Positions 36,251 through 50,986 of a stretch of 64,000 nt of DNA are shown here, in pieces. The notes beneath the pieces were generated by a model. That model had not been told where the DNA came from. It did no database searches and saw nothing but the letters and a program-made list of their open reading frames with translations. The stretch's first letter is position 1, and each line of letters starts with the position of its first letter. The translations under genes were made by a program, and so were the position numbers. This DNA is from Bombus terrestris. Its lineage: Eukaryota > Arthropoda > Insecta > Hymenoptera > Apidae. Where the stretch lies: assembly GCF_910591885.1 (NCBI RefSeq), contig NC_063276.1:7316001-7380000 (forward strand), given 5' to 3'.

Positions 36251-39200
36251 CGACCCTTAACCCTCTGTTTACTTAGGATTATCAAGTTTCTGCGTACTTG
36301 ATTCAGTAATAAAAGTTATTTCGTGGACGGTTCCTTCCTGCTGCCGTTTTAATAGCCGACGCCGAGACTTTTGTCGGTATTCATCGGCGGTGGTCTGTCC
36401 AGGATATTCGAAAGAAATTTCAGTAATTATCGGTGTAATTATAAATGCTACTTTCGCGGGAATACTTGACGCTTGCACGGCTTTCTTCTCAGTAATCGAG
36501 GAGTGGAGGCGAGAAACGCGATATAAATCTTATTTTATCTATGTTTTACAGGATAGTAACACTTAAAACCAGAAAATCAAGAAAAATATATATATATATA
36601 CTTATCGTGTTTTCGTTCTGCGATCGTGACTGTAGGAAGAATCAGGGAAAAAGAGAATTCTCGCATCCTGATTTCCTTTTGGACTTGCAATTTACCTAGC
36701 TGGTTGAAACGCTGCGAGATTTTGCATTCGACCAGCTCCGATAGATGTCGAATTGAGTTTCGTGTTTCAGACGAGACGAATCTCTCGAGAAAAAGTAACC
36801 AAGTAGAGGAAACTTTGCAGAAGCTCGAAACGAAGTGTCCGAGATTCGAGGGAAGAAAGATGTCTGAGAGGCAAGCGGTGGAAGGCTATTCGCCTTTTAA
36901 GATAAAACAAGGTTAAAATTCTGCAAGTCCGATTTTCGACGGCTTTCCCGCCCCCTCGCCCCTCCCCTTCAAAAGTAAGAAAAACGTCTGCGTAGCGATC
37001 GGCAAACAGTCGCGGAAGAGAGAAGTTATTATCTCGAAAAATCAGCCTCGGCATGCTTTTCTATAAATCTTACGGCATTACGTCTCCCTCACGAGCCGGT
37101 GAGAGGTGGTACCAGTTAAATGGGAAAAGTTTTGCTTTTAGCGAGCCAGCTCGCGGCTACCTCGAATAGGAAAAAAGAGAAAATTGTTCCACTCGGCTGT
37201 CGATGTCGTTTAAGGACGAAAATCTGCGACATCTGAATAGGCGTTTTCGAAAAATATCGTTTCTTCTCTTTGTATATCAAACTTTCAATAAAGCGGAAAT
37301 CAAGATTTCGATGAAATCCCTCGAATAAAACTTCGGTGGAATTCTTATAAAAAAAAAAAGGGGAGGGGCAATTAACAGTAAAAAGAAACTTTTCTTCAAG
37401 ACAGCGCTTTCCAGTTAACGCACAAAATGGTTTCATCGAATCGCGTTTTATGCCGTAGTTCTCTTTTTTTTTTTTTGTAACCCGCGGCTTTTTCTCACTC
37501 GTTTAAATAAACAAATAAATAAAATGGAGCGCGAAATCACGGCGATCGACGTGTTTATCGCTCGCCATGAAATTCATTTGGAACGAATGCGAGCACCTGT
37601 CGATTCCGCGCGTCTGTTTTCGAAAAATCCCGGGATCGCGGGATTCAATTTACCGCGTATAATCGCGCGCGGTGTCGTTTCAATTTCGACTCGCGATAAA
37701 AGTCGTGATACACGCGTTTACAACGACACGATACTGCGAAACACCGCGTCCATCGAGCGGTTTAATTAAGGCGGAACGTTTGCCGATGGACGTTTCCATT
37801 GACTGCGACTCGAGCAGCTCGCTGAAATATGTACGAGCCATGGCTTTTTGGAGCTTGTTTCCTTTCTCGGAAATTGATTCGATTTTTCACGCTTTTACGT
37901 TTCTCGCGTCAGAAACTATCCGGAGGTAGACATTTAACTGGAATTGGACATTTTTAACAAAGTACAAGACTGTTTCGGAAAACGATCGAAATTCAAAGGA
38001 ATATCGTGAATTTACGTGGCAGAAGTTGTGCGACGATGTCCATCAGTTTCTTTCCTTGGTAGAACAAACCGTGTATTTCGATATCATCGCCATATCCATC
38101 CAGCCGTACAATAACCCCTTCAAGATCTGTTCCATTATCAACGGTACTTTACGCGGAAAAACCGATCCTCCATGCTCAAGGAGGATCTTCTGCTTCTGTT
38201 TAATAACGCGACACAAGCTGCTCGGTTAATGTGCCGTGGCATCTCGGTGCAAAAGCGACCGACTCACTACGCTACAGGAAGCTGCTCGCGTTTCTTATTA
38301 TCGATCCTTTGTAATTATGTCGTCAAACGTTCTAACGAGCTACGCTTGCCAGCGAATCCAGTCGATTTCCAGGCCTATAGAAGAGTCACGATCAAATCGA
38401 AACTGACTTCTTACGATCTGTAATCCCTTCACTTTTTTCCACGAACGCTTCTTCCTTTTTTTTTCTTTTTTTTTAACTTTACCTTAAATCTCGAAATATT
38501 ACCTTAATTTCACCGAAGACAGTGGAATCGTTATTCTCCCCCTTACCTCCTCTTTTTTTTTCTAGGAAAAGAGCTTCGTACTTTTGTTCGATAGCGAAGT
38601 TTAGGAACTTGCAAGGACACGTAGTAACTTTTACTCGCGGTTTTTTTCGGTTTTACGATCTGCCAGAGTGGTTACTTTCAGGGAGAACACCTTTGTGTTC
38701 GAGGGTCGCTCCTTTTTATTCCTTCGTATGGGATTGTGCGAATCGCCGACTCTTCCGTTCCTCTCCCTATGCCAGAAAAAATATAAGGAGCCGAGATTCC
38801 TCGACTCGTTAATAAGCACCTCAACGTGCACGAACTAACTGGTCGATAAAAAGAAGATTGACTTCGGGTATCTGTTTCCGAGAACCTATTCCAACCTATT
38901 CTACTAGCAAACCAGAATTTTCTACGCGTTTGAAATATACATACTCGTTTTCCGATTTCTTACTCCTTTATCTAAGAAAGATACGTACGTATATATAATA
39001 TAAGAATAACACGATGCGATCTATGAATTTCTCAGAATTTTCCTTCTTCGAATAACAATTAGAAGCACTTGAAGCAAAAGTTTCGCTAGAAATACAAGGG
39101 AACGTAGTTTCTCTTTCGTTTACAATTATTTTCTGACCTCCAGTCATGGAGGACCTATTAATTCAATTTCACCGAAAACCTTTTCACGGCAACTTACTCT

Positions 39201-40808
39201 CTGCTGAAATTACGAAACTTTTAAGTAGAAGATTCTTTAGCCTGTGTTTCGAACGAACGCAACAATACTATGGAATAACTAACGACATTTTCCTTTTCTC
39301 CTTCCCGTTTTTTCCATTCTCTTTCCCCGAATCTCCCTTACTTTCCTAACAAAAACTGCCCTTTCCCCCGACACGCCGAAGAGAATTCTTTGTTTAAGAC
39401 AGCAGAGAAGTACGAGAAGTGCGTGTCAAATAGGTAAGCAACGAGACTCTGGTGCGCTTTATGGCACGTCATAGGGCCATGATTATTCCCTAGCTTTAGT
39501 CCTGAGCTTTATTGTTCTAAAGTGGCCTCCTTTGACACCTCGGCTTTAGAATCTTTCCAGAGGTATAAGTTACCCTTCCTTCCATTTAGAAAACTGCGCT
39601 GACATAAAATAATTTGCGCTATTGCCAGTAATTTTATGGCGAAATCCTACTCTACAGGAATCCTTGAAATACTCGAAATAACCCGTATTTCTTATCTGAT
39701 GAGCGAAGTTATATCGTACAGGCTGTCACGAGGGAATAACTAAATATTTGGGACTGAATGAAGAAAAACGAAGACGGCAGAAAAAAATAATGAAACTGCT
39801 GTCTTCACGGTTAACTAAGGAGGCCCGTGTATATTGCCGTATAAAACTGTACACGGTGCCATCCGATATTGTTTCGTTCGCAGGAAAGTTTTTGTACTCG
39901 ATAATTTGTATTTTACGATCCATGAATCACTCTTATCGGTGGGTTTCGCAAATTAAAGAAACAAAGGAAAAAAGAACAAAGATAAATAAGTCGTAGAACG
40001 GAAGAAACAAACGAGTAAAAATATAAATGAAAGAAAATAGGACGGAATAGAGAAAAGATTGAAAAACGCAGGACCAGCTAGAAAAAAAAAAAAAAGAAGG
40101 GGGGAAATCAATTCGGTTTGCGGCCGCGTCGTGCGAACGTCGCTTGAATACTGTTTTGGACGCAACGTGTGAAAATCAAAGAGATTTCTCCGTGGCGCAT
40201 CGTGACATCCTCGAGCATGCAACAACCCGAGAGTTCTCTCTTCCTTCTCGGAGATTAGCCACGTTTCTCGGGTAGACGGTTCGACACCTTATTCCCTACT
40301 CGCGCATCGCGCCACTATCTTATTGACGTTTAATTGTCTCCGCGGTTCTTCTACTCATTCTACTCATTCAACACGCACGAGTATCATTTCAAGGAATTAT
40401 ACCGTGTGAAAGTGGAATTCCATGAAACACGTGGGAAAGCTTCTCGTATAGCCGTCGACAATTTTATGGAAAATCTAGAAATCGTAGAGTCAAAAGGACT
40501 AATTATTCTCCAACTTCAAACACCTATCGCCGTTTTCACATCCGTTTCTCTTTTTGTGCAAATAGGTTTCTTTCTCTGCCATCTTGTAAGAACTAAATTG
40601 CAATAATTTTAGAAATTTTACTTTGCAAACAGTTTTTTTCCTTATACGTTCAATCATCGCCTAAGAAAAAAAAAAAAAAAAAGGAAAAAAAGAATAATCT
40701 ACGTTGATATTCGTGCGATGATATTTCTAAACGAGTAGGAGAGAAATCCATGAAATAAATTGAAAACCGTTCCAGAGGTTTCGCTATGGCGAAAAAAGTA
40801 TTAGCGGC

Positions 40809-40829
40809 GTGCGCGCGCGCGCGCGCGCG
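40809..40829. repeat. GC dinucleotide run
   Basis: A pure alternating run of about nine GC units, preceded by GT. Pure CpG runs of this length are usually eroded where germline DNA is methylated, so its survival suggests an unmethylated site. It is also Z-DNA-prone. Confidence 0.95.
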
Positions 40830-43062
40830 ATACTAACTTTCACGCGTACATAAATTGACGAACGACTCATGATTCGGCTCAATTTCTCTTGATTCCACAC
40901 TCTGTGGCACTATTTTTTGTTAGTTATCGACTTTTCCATAGGTGGCCACGCCAACGTTAGTTTTGCCTTCGTCGGTATTAATCATACTGACAATTTCGCC
41001 TGTGGCGTTACCTCGCTACGGAATTTGAAGTTTTTGTCCGGACGCACCGTGATGGAGAGAAAACCAAACCGACGACAGTAGCTGTGTTTTGAAATTCGAT
41101 CTACTTTTCGCTCGGTTTCATCATCTCCCGCGTTTTACGGCCTTTCGTTCAAAGCGACAATTCACTGGTGATGCTTAAGTACCCTATCGTCTACGACCAA
41201 TTTCTTAATGTAACAAGTTCCAGTATACGTATTGCTGTTCAATTACTCAACGACGTCGCTTGCAGCGATATTTAAAGAAATAAAACGACACGTGTAAATG
41301 AGCTGTTTATATAATAATTATTATCTTTAAAAAATCTAAACGAGACAGTTTAGTGTAAGCAGAAAAATCCGATCGCGGTGAATTAAAAACACCAGAAAGA
41401 ATTTAACTGTCACTGTACTGCGTACAAAATTAATTCGCTCTTAATAAAAAAAACTGATGAATTACACATGATATGATATAACAAGTACGAAGCTTTTTGA
41501 ATAAGTTTATATTTTTCTTACCGACTTCAAAACATCTCTGTGACGCACGATAGTTAACCGGTTTCATTTCGACGAAACAGAAAATTCCTAGTAAATAGAA
41601 ATTATAGTGGAAAAAAAGATCTAAGCTTCTTGCGGCCTTAGAAACAAAACTGGTGACCAGCGTTCGTCACGGATTATTAGTATTTACCAGGAAAAAGATG
41701 CTGGTAACAACGAAAGTATAAATCACTCTTACAAGTTAACATTAGAGACGGAAGAAAAAAAGCGAAGAAAAAATGGCAATACTCGAAACGTGTCGAGGAC
41801 GTTCGAGAAGTACGCAGTTTACCGTAAATTATCCTGTAATATTAGAACTTAAACAGGTTAGAAAATTCAATTTAAGATACATACGAGAGGGGAAAAAAAA
41901 ATAGAAACGATGCAAATATTTACAGCGTTAGTTTCGCACGCGTCGACGGAAATTAAGAACCGAAAATTCCCTACGTGCATATGCCCGTAACGGACCGCTG
42001 ATGCGCACCGAGTATATCGCATTTCGTTTAATATTTACACACGAACAATACCGCGAAACAAAGTATATGCACTCGCGACAAATAAAAATGATAACAGAGA
42101 AACGATATAGCTAATTATCTGTCGGTGCGATGTTTTCAACAATGGGACGAAAGGCGACGCAAATGATATCAAGTGTTTCGAACGTTTACGCGGGTCACTA
42201 TCCCGCCCGTTACAGAAATACGCGTATATACACGCGAGAGGGAAGATCGGTGCAGCTGGCCGCGAGCAACCGAGAGAAAACACATTTTTCAACGCACGGA
42301 AAAAGATTGAACGAGGCCGAGTCAAGACGTTCGCACGCTTATCTTCGATATTGACTCCTATCCCCACCATGTTCACAGAGACACTGCATCTATCTACAAT
42401 GGAACATTTACCATAGAAAATGTTCATCTATATGAAACATTTTGAAGTTTCATTAGCATTGTTATGAAACACGGCCGTCACGATTATATCAACAAATTAA
42501 TTAATAATCATGCCAAATTTAAAACTAATCTGAAGATGTATGTAGAAGGTACAACACATTTGAACCAGAACTTATTAACATCGTTTCTCAATTTTATTAT
42601 ATAAATATATTATATTATTACTATTATTATATATTACATGAGTATATTATTTGTAAAGGATTTCTACAGATATCTGAACATTTTATAAACTCTTTGGTAT
42701 ATATATATTCGATCGATATAAATACATAGTTTGTTATTCACTGGCAATAAAGGTTGGAACAATTTTATATTTGGAATAAACAATTCATTGTCTCTTTGCG
42801 ACGTTACCATAATGGTTGCCAAATTCTCGCGAGATCCTTTCGTGTCGGATCGCTGGCAATCTTTTTGATGTCGAGGAGTGCGTAAAACGTAACAGCAGGT
42901 TTATACCAGTCTGACAATCAAAGCCCATAATACATCGGCATGCAACGAAATCACATGGCTGCGTGAGTTCTCCATATCGTTTTTACTCTTATCGATCAAT
43001 CAAATTGTGTTTGCGTGCTTCTTTTTATGATCGATCTTTGAATCCTCACAGTAACTATTATT

Positions 43063-43088
43063 ACCACTACTACTACTACTACTACTAC
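43063..43088. repeat. ACT trinucleotide repeat
   Basis: About eight ACT units with no surrounding gene. Confidence 0.95.
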
Positions 43089-44488
43089 ACTGTTATTGTA
43101 TCATAGTTGCAATTATCGACAACGTAACACATTTTTTTTTCTTTCCACACGTTCCTCGCTATTACTCGCCGGGGAAATTTTTTCCCACTGATTTTTGACG
43201 TAGCTAGCCGCTTAATATTCAAACTAATCGATGGAAAAATATGCGAAACGGTCGTGTGAAACCATGTTGAAAACAAGAAAAATAGATGAGTAATTTTGGT
43301 CGACGTTGAGACGGTGAAAAAAGAAAGGGCGTTTATAATAAACATCGAGGACATAAATACAAATGTTCAAAGTTGTTCGTCGGTTTCTTCTAATCTCGAT
43401 GGCAGACAAGTACGGCTAACGAGCTAACTATACGATGGAATCAGAGTTTACTAAACTTACAGACCCCGTAAAGCTCGAATATAAGAAAATTACGCGTTCA
43501 TTTCACTTGATTTCAGAAAATGATATATCTCGTTTCGTCTGAAACATACACAAGAGGAACAAACGACGATATTTATATTCTCATTTGGTGAATGCAATTT
43601 ATATTCAACTTTATTATTTGCATAGTTGCGACTTTTTACAAAGATAAAAAATGATCATGAAATCGATTCGTGAAAACGCCAGAAGCACTTCTAGCTACGT
43701 TTCCTTTTCCCGATGCAAATACCGCAATCGATGCTTACTTTATTATTTCAGAGAGAAGAAGAAATTCATAAAAATTCATGAAGACGTGAAAAGTGTCGAT
43801 TTCCCACGGTCAACTTCAGAAGTATTTTGAAAAAAATTGCACAGATTCGATGATGTCAATCGGTAATTTTCCGATGTGTCGCCGAACAACGATCGGTTCG
43901 GTCGTATTTTATTTTTGGAAAAACCCATTTCCGCGCCGGCGATGACATAAATTACTACGACTAACGCGCTCTGCTCCACGTGTCTGCAATGACGTCAAGT
44001 AATTGCTCTTTTTCGAAGAGTTTAATAATTCGCTATGACGCACCGTCAATGGAACCACTGAGGCGAGGTACGCGAATGAGATAATGCAATTCCTACGGAG
44101 AAAAAAAGGAAGCACGTATGAAAAATACGCCTCGCATAATAGGATTTCATAATTTTCTACTGTTTCCCAAAAAAACGACACGCGTAACGTAGACGTCTGT
44201 TTTAACGAGCAAGCCAAGGGAATGGACGCGCGATTCAATTTTTCCTCTGATAAAACTCTTTTTCGCTCTTCGATTGTGCGCGACAAAGTGTATTTCGAAG
44301 ATAAGTACAGCGTTGCCGATCGTCCGCGCAAAAAGACATTTAACGTTCTATCAGATTTCACGAGAACATAATATACGTCACGCGGAAAGGAAAGAAAGAA
44401 AGAAAAAGAAAAAGAAAAAGAAAAGAGAAAGAAAAAAGAAATAGAAAAAAAAAATGAAAAACGTACGCGTAACGCGATATCGGGCTGT

Positions 44489-44496
44489 TATAAAAG
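44489..44496 (+). promoter_or_regulatory. TATA-box-like element
   Basis: TATAAAAG is an exact match to the strong TATA consensus, preceded by GGGCTGT. No coding exon was found downstream. Confidence 0.2.
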
Positions 44497-45420
44497 TTGC
44501 AACAGCGGTTTGGTTTTTGCAAAAACGGCGAAACTGATTAGAAGTTTTCCTAGAGCGAAAAATTTCCGCGTGAAGATAAGCATAGAATTAACTATCGTCC
44601 TCGGTTACTACGCGGCACTATTCATGGAAAATAATCTGATTCGTAATGATGAGTCATTTTGAAATCATTCTGATTCAAAATTTCGCAATTTAGAGACGCA
44701 ATTTCTGTTTGGAAGCGTAAAATGCTTCTTTTAGAGGATTTTTAGAGTGCCGTGAATACGTCGATTATAAAAATGTTGCGTCTCGCGGTTCGATTCGAAC
44801 CCTCCCGCTTCCCGCGCTTTTGCGCCAGCACGCGAAATAAACAAATCTTCAGTTGCTTTGATTGGTTACAGTTAGATGCACTATCTTGGAGCATCGAACG
44901 CGCGTGCACACGTGCTGAATCGTCGTGTTAAGAACCGCGCCTATGCCTTCAAAGGTATACACATAAACCGGTCAGGTGTATGTATTCATTCTTCGATCGT
45001 TTAAGGTTATGTCTGTTCTGAAAAGTACACACGGCTTCCGCGAAGAGTATCATTTCGAAAACAGACAAAAAAGGTCGAAGAAATCATGTACATTCGCGTA
45101 GAATTACGGGGGCACGATGTTTTGTATTAACTTTTGTTGTCCTACGAATACGTGCTCATTTCTTCTCTTTCTCGCTCCTGTTTATTTTCCCTCTCTAACA
45201 CTCTTTGTTCAATCGTCGGATGCTCGTAGCACATATACGTAACACGCAACGAATTATACAAACAGCGAAAATACAGGAGCAGCACGTCAATGAAGGCAAG
45301 AGGTTAGTTGACAGGCGGCGTCGTCGTCGTTCCTTACCAACAGCATGACTGTCATCAACATCGTGACTGCGACCGTCATTATATATTAACATTAAAATTC
45401 GCAATCGGAAAATTCATGTC

Positions 45421-48400
45421 GACGCTCCTGTCGAGATACGAGCGGAGGTGGGAGAGAGCGCGTTTACACGAAGCACGAGGAAGGGGGACGGCGCGAGAAG
45501 GGAGAGAGAGTAAAAAGAGAGGGACAACGAGAAAGAGGGAGAAAGAGAAAGAGACGCCGGTCTAACATGGCAGACGATGCCATGCAGGCAGGAAAAAACA
45601 AGATCTAACGTTGGGACCGTGTGCGTGATAGACGGAAAGACAGTCGAAATGCGCGTGAATCTAATAAAGTATATAGTGCGTACTCACGTTTTCACGTATC
45701 GGTTAACTGCGTTGTCGAGGTCCTTAACGTGGTGGTGACCGAGGGAAGAATAACGTGGAGAGCAGAGAGAGAAAACACCACGCGGGGTCACGCACTCCGT
45801 TCCGTGCGGGTCTCGTCAACGAAAAAACAACACCCGGCGTCTTTTTTCGTTCCCAATGCCCGGTTGTCGGTTTCACGGAATAGGGAAAAGTAAACCACCC
45901 GCACCACACAACAACCGCGCGCGTGTGTTACAAAGTGCGTCGCCGTTCGTTTGTTGTTTTTGATAACGCAGGTGTTGCACGGGGCGTGGAAGGGTGCGCG
46001 GCACATACAAACGTTCTACGCACGAGGTTCCTCTCTCTAACGAGGAGACGTGACGATCAGACGTGACGAACAAAATGGCGTTTACCGGACCGCCCGCGCG
46101 CGATCAGGTGGAAAATGCCGGAATGCTGCTGCTAGGAAAGATCGACTGACTGCCGAGGTCTGCGGCCCTAAGTGGTTTGACGTTAAGAACGAGCTGAACG
46201 AGCAAGAAGGAAAAACAGAGACAGACAAAGACGGAAGGAAAGAGAGAGGGAGATTACAGCCAGTCAGAGCGAGACAGAGAGGGAGAAGGAAGCGACTGAG
46301 AGAACCGTCAACGGGTATGAGAGAAACAGAGATACATCGAGCCTAAAGGAAGGGATGCGCGCTATGGTAGGGGTTGAGGGATGGTCATAAGCGAAAGAGG
46401 GGAAACATCCCACTATTTTCCACTGTCCTCGGACGACTTCGACTACCTTCGATTGCTTTCGACTATAAGCAGGGCCGTCTCGCATTATGTCTAATATGGG
46501 TGGGAATTTTCCCGCTGTTAGAAACAAATGCCGTAAACATCCTTACGAATCTTATAAATACCTACGAACACGCACGCATCGCCCTCCTACCATTATTTCA
46601 CGTTTCGTTCGCTGGAACTTTTAACGGTTCATTTCAACTTCTCTAGTTCGCGTGCAACGTTCTTGGCTTCCGTTTTTATACATCATCGCTATATTATATA
46701 CTCATAGAAAATAAATTATCGAACGAACATTTCCTACTCTACTTTCTCCCTCGTCGTTTCACGAGCTTTTCGATTTCCCGCTGAAAGTTCCCAATTTAAA
46801 TTTAAATTTCATATTACTATTATTCAAATTTCCGATTTTTTAACCAATCTTCTCACTAACGTAGAAAAGTCGGCAGTCGAATGTAGAGCAGATGAATCGT
46901 TGAAAGAATTTACGAAAAATGAAAGAGTATCTATTAATGAATTATATAACGAACATGCTCGTAAATGTCAGCTTGTAGAGCAATATAAAATAAGTTCGAA
47001 TTGTGTCAAAACGTGACAGAGTATTCTCCAGACAATTATTCTGTTGAGACATTTCGCGAAGACGCAAAACACGCGACGCTTCTCGGCTTGATAAGTTCCA
47101 AGTTAATTACGTTCTCTCGGTTTCTATCGGACATTGCCCGCTAAAAGGTTTCGTAAAACAGCGTTGCACCGCCCTAGAACGCGCGATGGCTCGAGGGCCG
47201 CGAATCTTTTCCGGCTGCTTCGTCCCTCTCCTTCTTTTCTTCTTTCCTTCGCCGGTTCGCTTCGCTCGCTCGCTCACTCCTTTCTACATTCGCGTTCAAC
47301 CGTCTCGCGAGGAATTTCTAAAAATCAATATAGGCGCAAAGCGAGGAGGAGCCGCAAAAAAATTCGATATCCCCTTCGCCTCAGTTCCTTTTTACCTTTT
47401 TTAGCGTCTCTACTTTTTTTTCTGCAACGAGAATTGCGCAGTCGAGAGAGCCTCGTCCCCTTATGGTCCCCAGAGGGAAGGTTGGCTATTCGAATCAACT
47501 CGATCTTCGAGGAAGAGAATTCACGAAGGAAGTGGCAACGCGAACCTACGGGCACTGAAGAAGCGCGGGAGAATTTATTTTCTCAGAAGTGTAGCGCGGC
47601 CTCGGTACAGTCTCTGCCGTTACCGGCTGAATAATTTCATCCTCCCGTACACGTCCCGAGATAAGCCTACGCTCCAGCATGAATGCGATCAAACGTATCG
47701 CTGACATACCAAGTTTATGCATCTTTCTCAACCATCAAATATTCGCATATCTTTTTTCCTTTCGTCTAACGTATTTCTAATTCTTCGAAAATTTTAAAAA
47801 AGTTCAATATCCTTTCTTCTTATTTTTCCGCCCGATTGTTTGCAGTTCTCAACGTTTTCAGATACATAGGTTAAAGACCTGTTACCTAGGAACGGTCGGT
47901 CATACTGCATGGTACGACGTTACTAGTAAATACACGCAATACATCTTATTCCCCAGCACATCCGAAAGATTAATTCTATACCGTCACTATGAAAATTCTT
48001 GTTGCAAATTTTAGTAAAATGAAGAATGAGATATTATAAGATACGAATATTACGAATTTGAGGGAAAAGGGCTGCAATCAACCGAGATTGAAGGAAGATC
48101 ATTAATTTCATTCGCCAACATCCTCGAAACGTTTACTTTGCAGAGTGCCAGACGAAGCTATTGATTGTCTTTCGAAAGTTTCCGTCAGTTCCTGAATTAA
48201 ATAGGGTTACATATTCGATGCGAGATTAATATTATTCCCAGAACTTTCAAAAAGATAAGGTCTTGATCCATGAGAAGGGGCCGATTGAACAAAAACACAA
48301 CCAAAACGATCGTATTGAAATGCAATGCGACATACAGAGTGCTTTGTGTAGGAGTGATTTTACACTTGCAAAATTCGTGCAGCAGGGGCCCGTTTATTCT

Positions 48401-50986
48401 AAACACAAATACTCGCCTTGAATTTTGTGAGTAATTGTGTAAGGATTTTATCGAGCACACCAACAAAGATAAGAGGCTTGGAGAACTGAAGTGCAGTATA
48501 CCTATATGTAAGTATGTGAACTAGAAATGGGTAAAAGATCGGCTGGTCCAATGTAACGTATCGCAGCCAGATGTAACACGAGCACCACAGCAAAGGCTGA
48601 TACCAAATGCTCTCAACGTTCGACTGTGTGTCACAGGGACTAACTTTCAGTTCAGTTTCAGAATAATTGTCGTATTATGGTCTTTCTTGAGATGCATTCT
48701 TCTAATTGATCGCAGAGTTTCTGACAATGATGAGTTCCCTGTGCTACACAGCCACGGTAAATCCGATCATGCTGTTTCGTCGCATGGTCGAACAATGTGT
48801 AATCAAAACCAAGTAAATTGTTCTTCATTGCGAATCGCGTGTACCTTTTGCAAAGGCGAACGTGTGTTTTCATACAGGAAGGAAGATTGAGTAAAAATCC
48901 GTTTGCTGACTCGTTATCGCGAGTTGATAATTACTTTTTCACGCTGTTTAGCCAGCAGTGTGCATTGGAGGGATAGTGCATTGACGGAAATGGAAAAAAA
49001 GAGAAGAGAAAAAATCGACGTTACGTGTTCTATCGACTTACCAGGTATATACTTGCTTTTTCGGAAATCTGTCTTTTTAACCGGAAGCACTTGGAAATAC
49101 AATAGTGCCGTGGAGAACATTTAACCAATCCCATACCTACTGCTAGGAAATAAAGGCCTGGGATTGGCTGGTACAAACCTCAAGGTCGAGGATATCTCTT
49201 ACCCTTCCTACAGACGGTCGTATCGCATAGTAGCCCTGGGACCAGGTACAATGGTCTTTCCGTGTAAGGTTGATGGTTCCATAATTTTTCCACATTGCAA
49301 AAACACGCAGCTGCATTCAACTTATTCTACATTAATTCACTTTAAACCTTGGGATAGATAATCAAATATATAAAAAACAGTAACTGTAGCAAAATTATCG
49401 AACCAACATTAATTACGAATATTAAATCGTATCATTAATAAAATAAAAAATTATCAACAACTTTTTAACATCAACATTAATACACAAAAAGCACAAATTC
49501 ATATTGTAAAATGTAATGATTGATATTTTTTTCTTCATTTGTTTATAATGAATAAATGAAATACTACTTTTTTGAAAAGTCTCAGCTTGGTCCAAATGAA
49601 GGACAATTTATCAGCGGCACGCATTCATATGCACAGCAAGATTACAAAATTGGACTTCTGATCGACGCACTTTATACGCGACATTAAATGCATACGCTTC
49701 TAATATGCCGTACTGATTGGGTCTGATTGCCGTCCGTAATAAAGTTCAACTTTATGCGAAAGAATAATTCCCTTGTTACACATGTGAACTCGAAACTCCA
49801 AGATCTCGTTTCAAATATTCGATAACAAAAAAGATCAGAGAACTTATAGTCATAAAATGAATATAAATAAGGTATCAAATGATCAATAACGTATGTAATA
49901 AATACGTGTAACATGGAAAAACGAAGCACATGCGTATGCAGCACAACCTGAGAAAGATAGGCCTTTTCTCGACCAGATGATGCGCTCAATGTTCGCAAAG
50001 AAAAGGGTAAAGTATAACCGCTGCAGTTCTGCTCAGCCTGCTCTCCTTATTTTCGTCGAGATTAAGGCTATTTCGAGGCAAAATTCCAACTTCCAACTGT
50101 TGCGCAAATCGTCACGCGCAAACGCAGTTTCGGAGGCGTGGCGATCAACAAAGGGCCCGGAAACGACCGATATGATACTGTTTTCCATCTTCTCTCCCTT
50201 TTCTTCTTCGATTTATAACCTTCTGCTAGGCAGTTTATCGGAATCCAGAGAAGTGAACTGTGTCACAAGGAAACCGAGCTGACTGTCGCTAAGGGGTGAA
50301 ACAGCACCTTCCAAAATGGTCTTTCCTTTATAGTATTCGTCTGGAATCCGAGATATTCATTTTATCACAATTATTATAGAAAAGAAAACAAGACACTCGT
50401 TTTATCTTTAGTGATCCTTTTCTTTAATTTCATTGTATCGTTACGTTATCTTTAAATCTTAAATACTGTCACATATGTATAATGTATCGCGTATCGAAGT
50501 TGTGATTTTAGTTTCCCGAAATTTTCGCGTTTTCACATCTAATTAACTGAATCTATTAACCTAGAACTGCGTCCCATTACAGAAGTATAAATGCTGCACA
50601 TTTGCACAATCGATTTGTTTGACGACCATACACCTTGCAGCACTACATATATTTCAAGAATGCACAAAAATGTTTAATAATACTAATGAAAGGAAACCAA
50701 AAAAAAAAAAGAGAGAAGAAACACATAGAACGAATTAATTTGTTGTAATCTAATACGATAATAACGTCCTTCTGGGTTCCGGCGTCACGAAACAACACGC
50801 GAAGTGCAACGGCAAAGTGGCTGTGTACCGAAACACTTCTGCGCTATACGGCATCCGAAAAAGGAATAAAATATAGAGAAAATAAATTTCAACTCTCGAA
50901 ACCGTACTATTCGCACCGTATACTTTACATTTTTCGTTTAAAAAAAAAAAAATTACCTGAGAACTTTTAACGATTTATAATTTATC
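45421..50986. other. DNA upstream of COG7, no gene recognised
   Basis: GA-rich, CpG-rich sequence at 45.43-46.35 kb includes a 24-codon ATG frame at 46076 in a good start context (ACAAAATGG). From about 47.7 kb the DNA becomes AT-richer. An inverted repeat lies at 49125-49167. The COG7 promoter and 5' leader must lie in the last few hundred bases before 50987, but no core element was identified. Confidence 0.5.

Larger units (their letters stand above)
36251..45420. other. Gene-poor DNA
   Basis: No gene supported. It holds a short TA run near 36.59 kb, an 8-bp-arm inverted repeat at 38164-38187, a GC run at 40.81 kb, a very AT-rich patch at 42.59-42.73 kb, the ACT repeat at 43.07 kb, a second perfect CRE at 43990-43997 and A-rich DNA at 44.39-44.46 kb. 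An 83-codon ATG frame at 38172-38423 is unrecognised. Confidence 0.55.

Noticed and set aside
44645..44682. Bantam-like string (TCATTTTGAAA) near an 8-bp inverted repeat
   Set aside because: The match to bantam is gapped and the inverted repeat is too short for a microRNA precursor.
44785..44812. B-box-like GGTTCGATTCGAACC
   Set aside because: It is a palindrome in GC-rich DNA with no other tRNA stems on either strand.
47134..47634. 166-codon + strand frame
   Set aside because: Biased Arg/Ser/Leu composition, no domain, no splice or start support.
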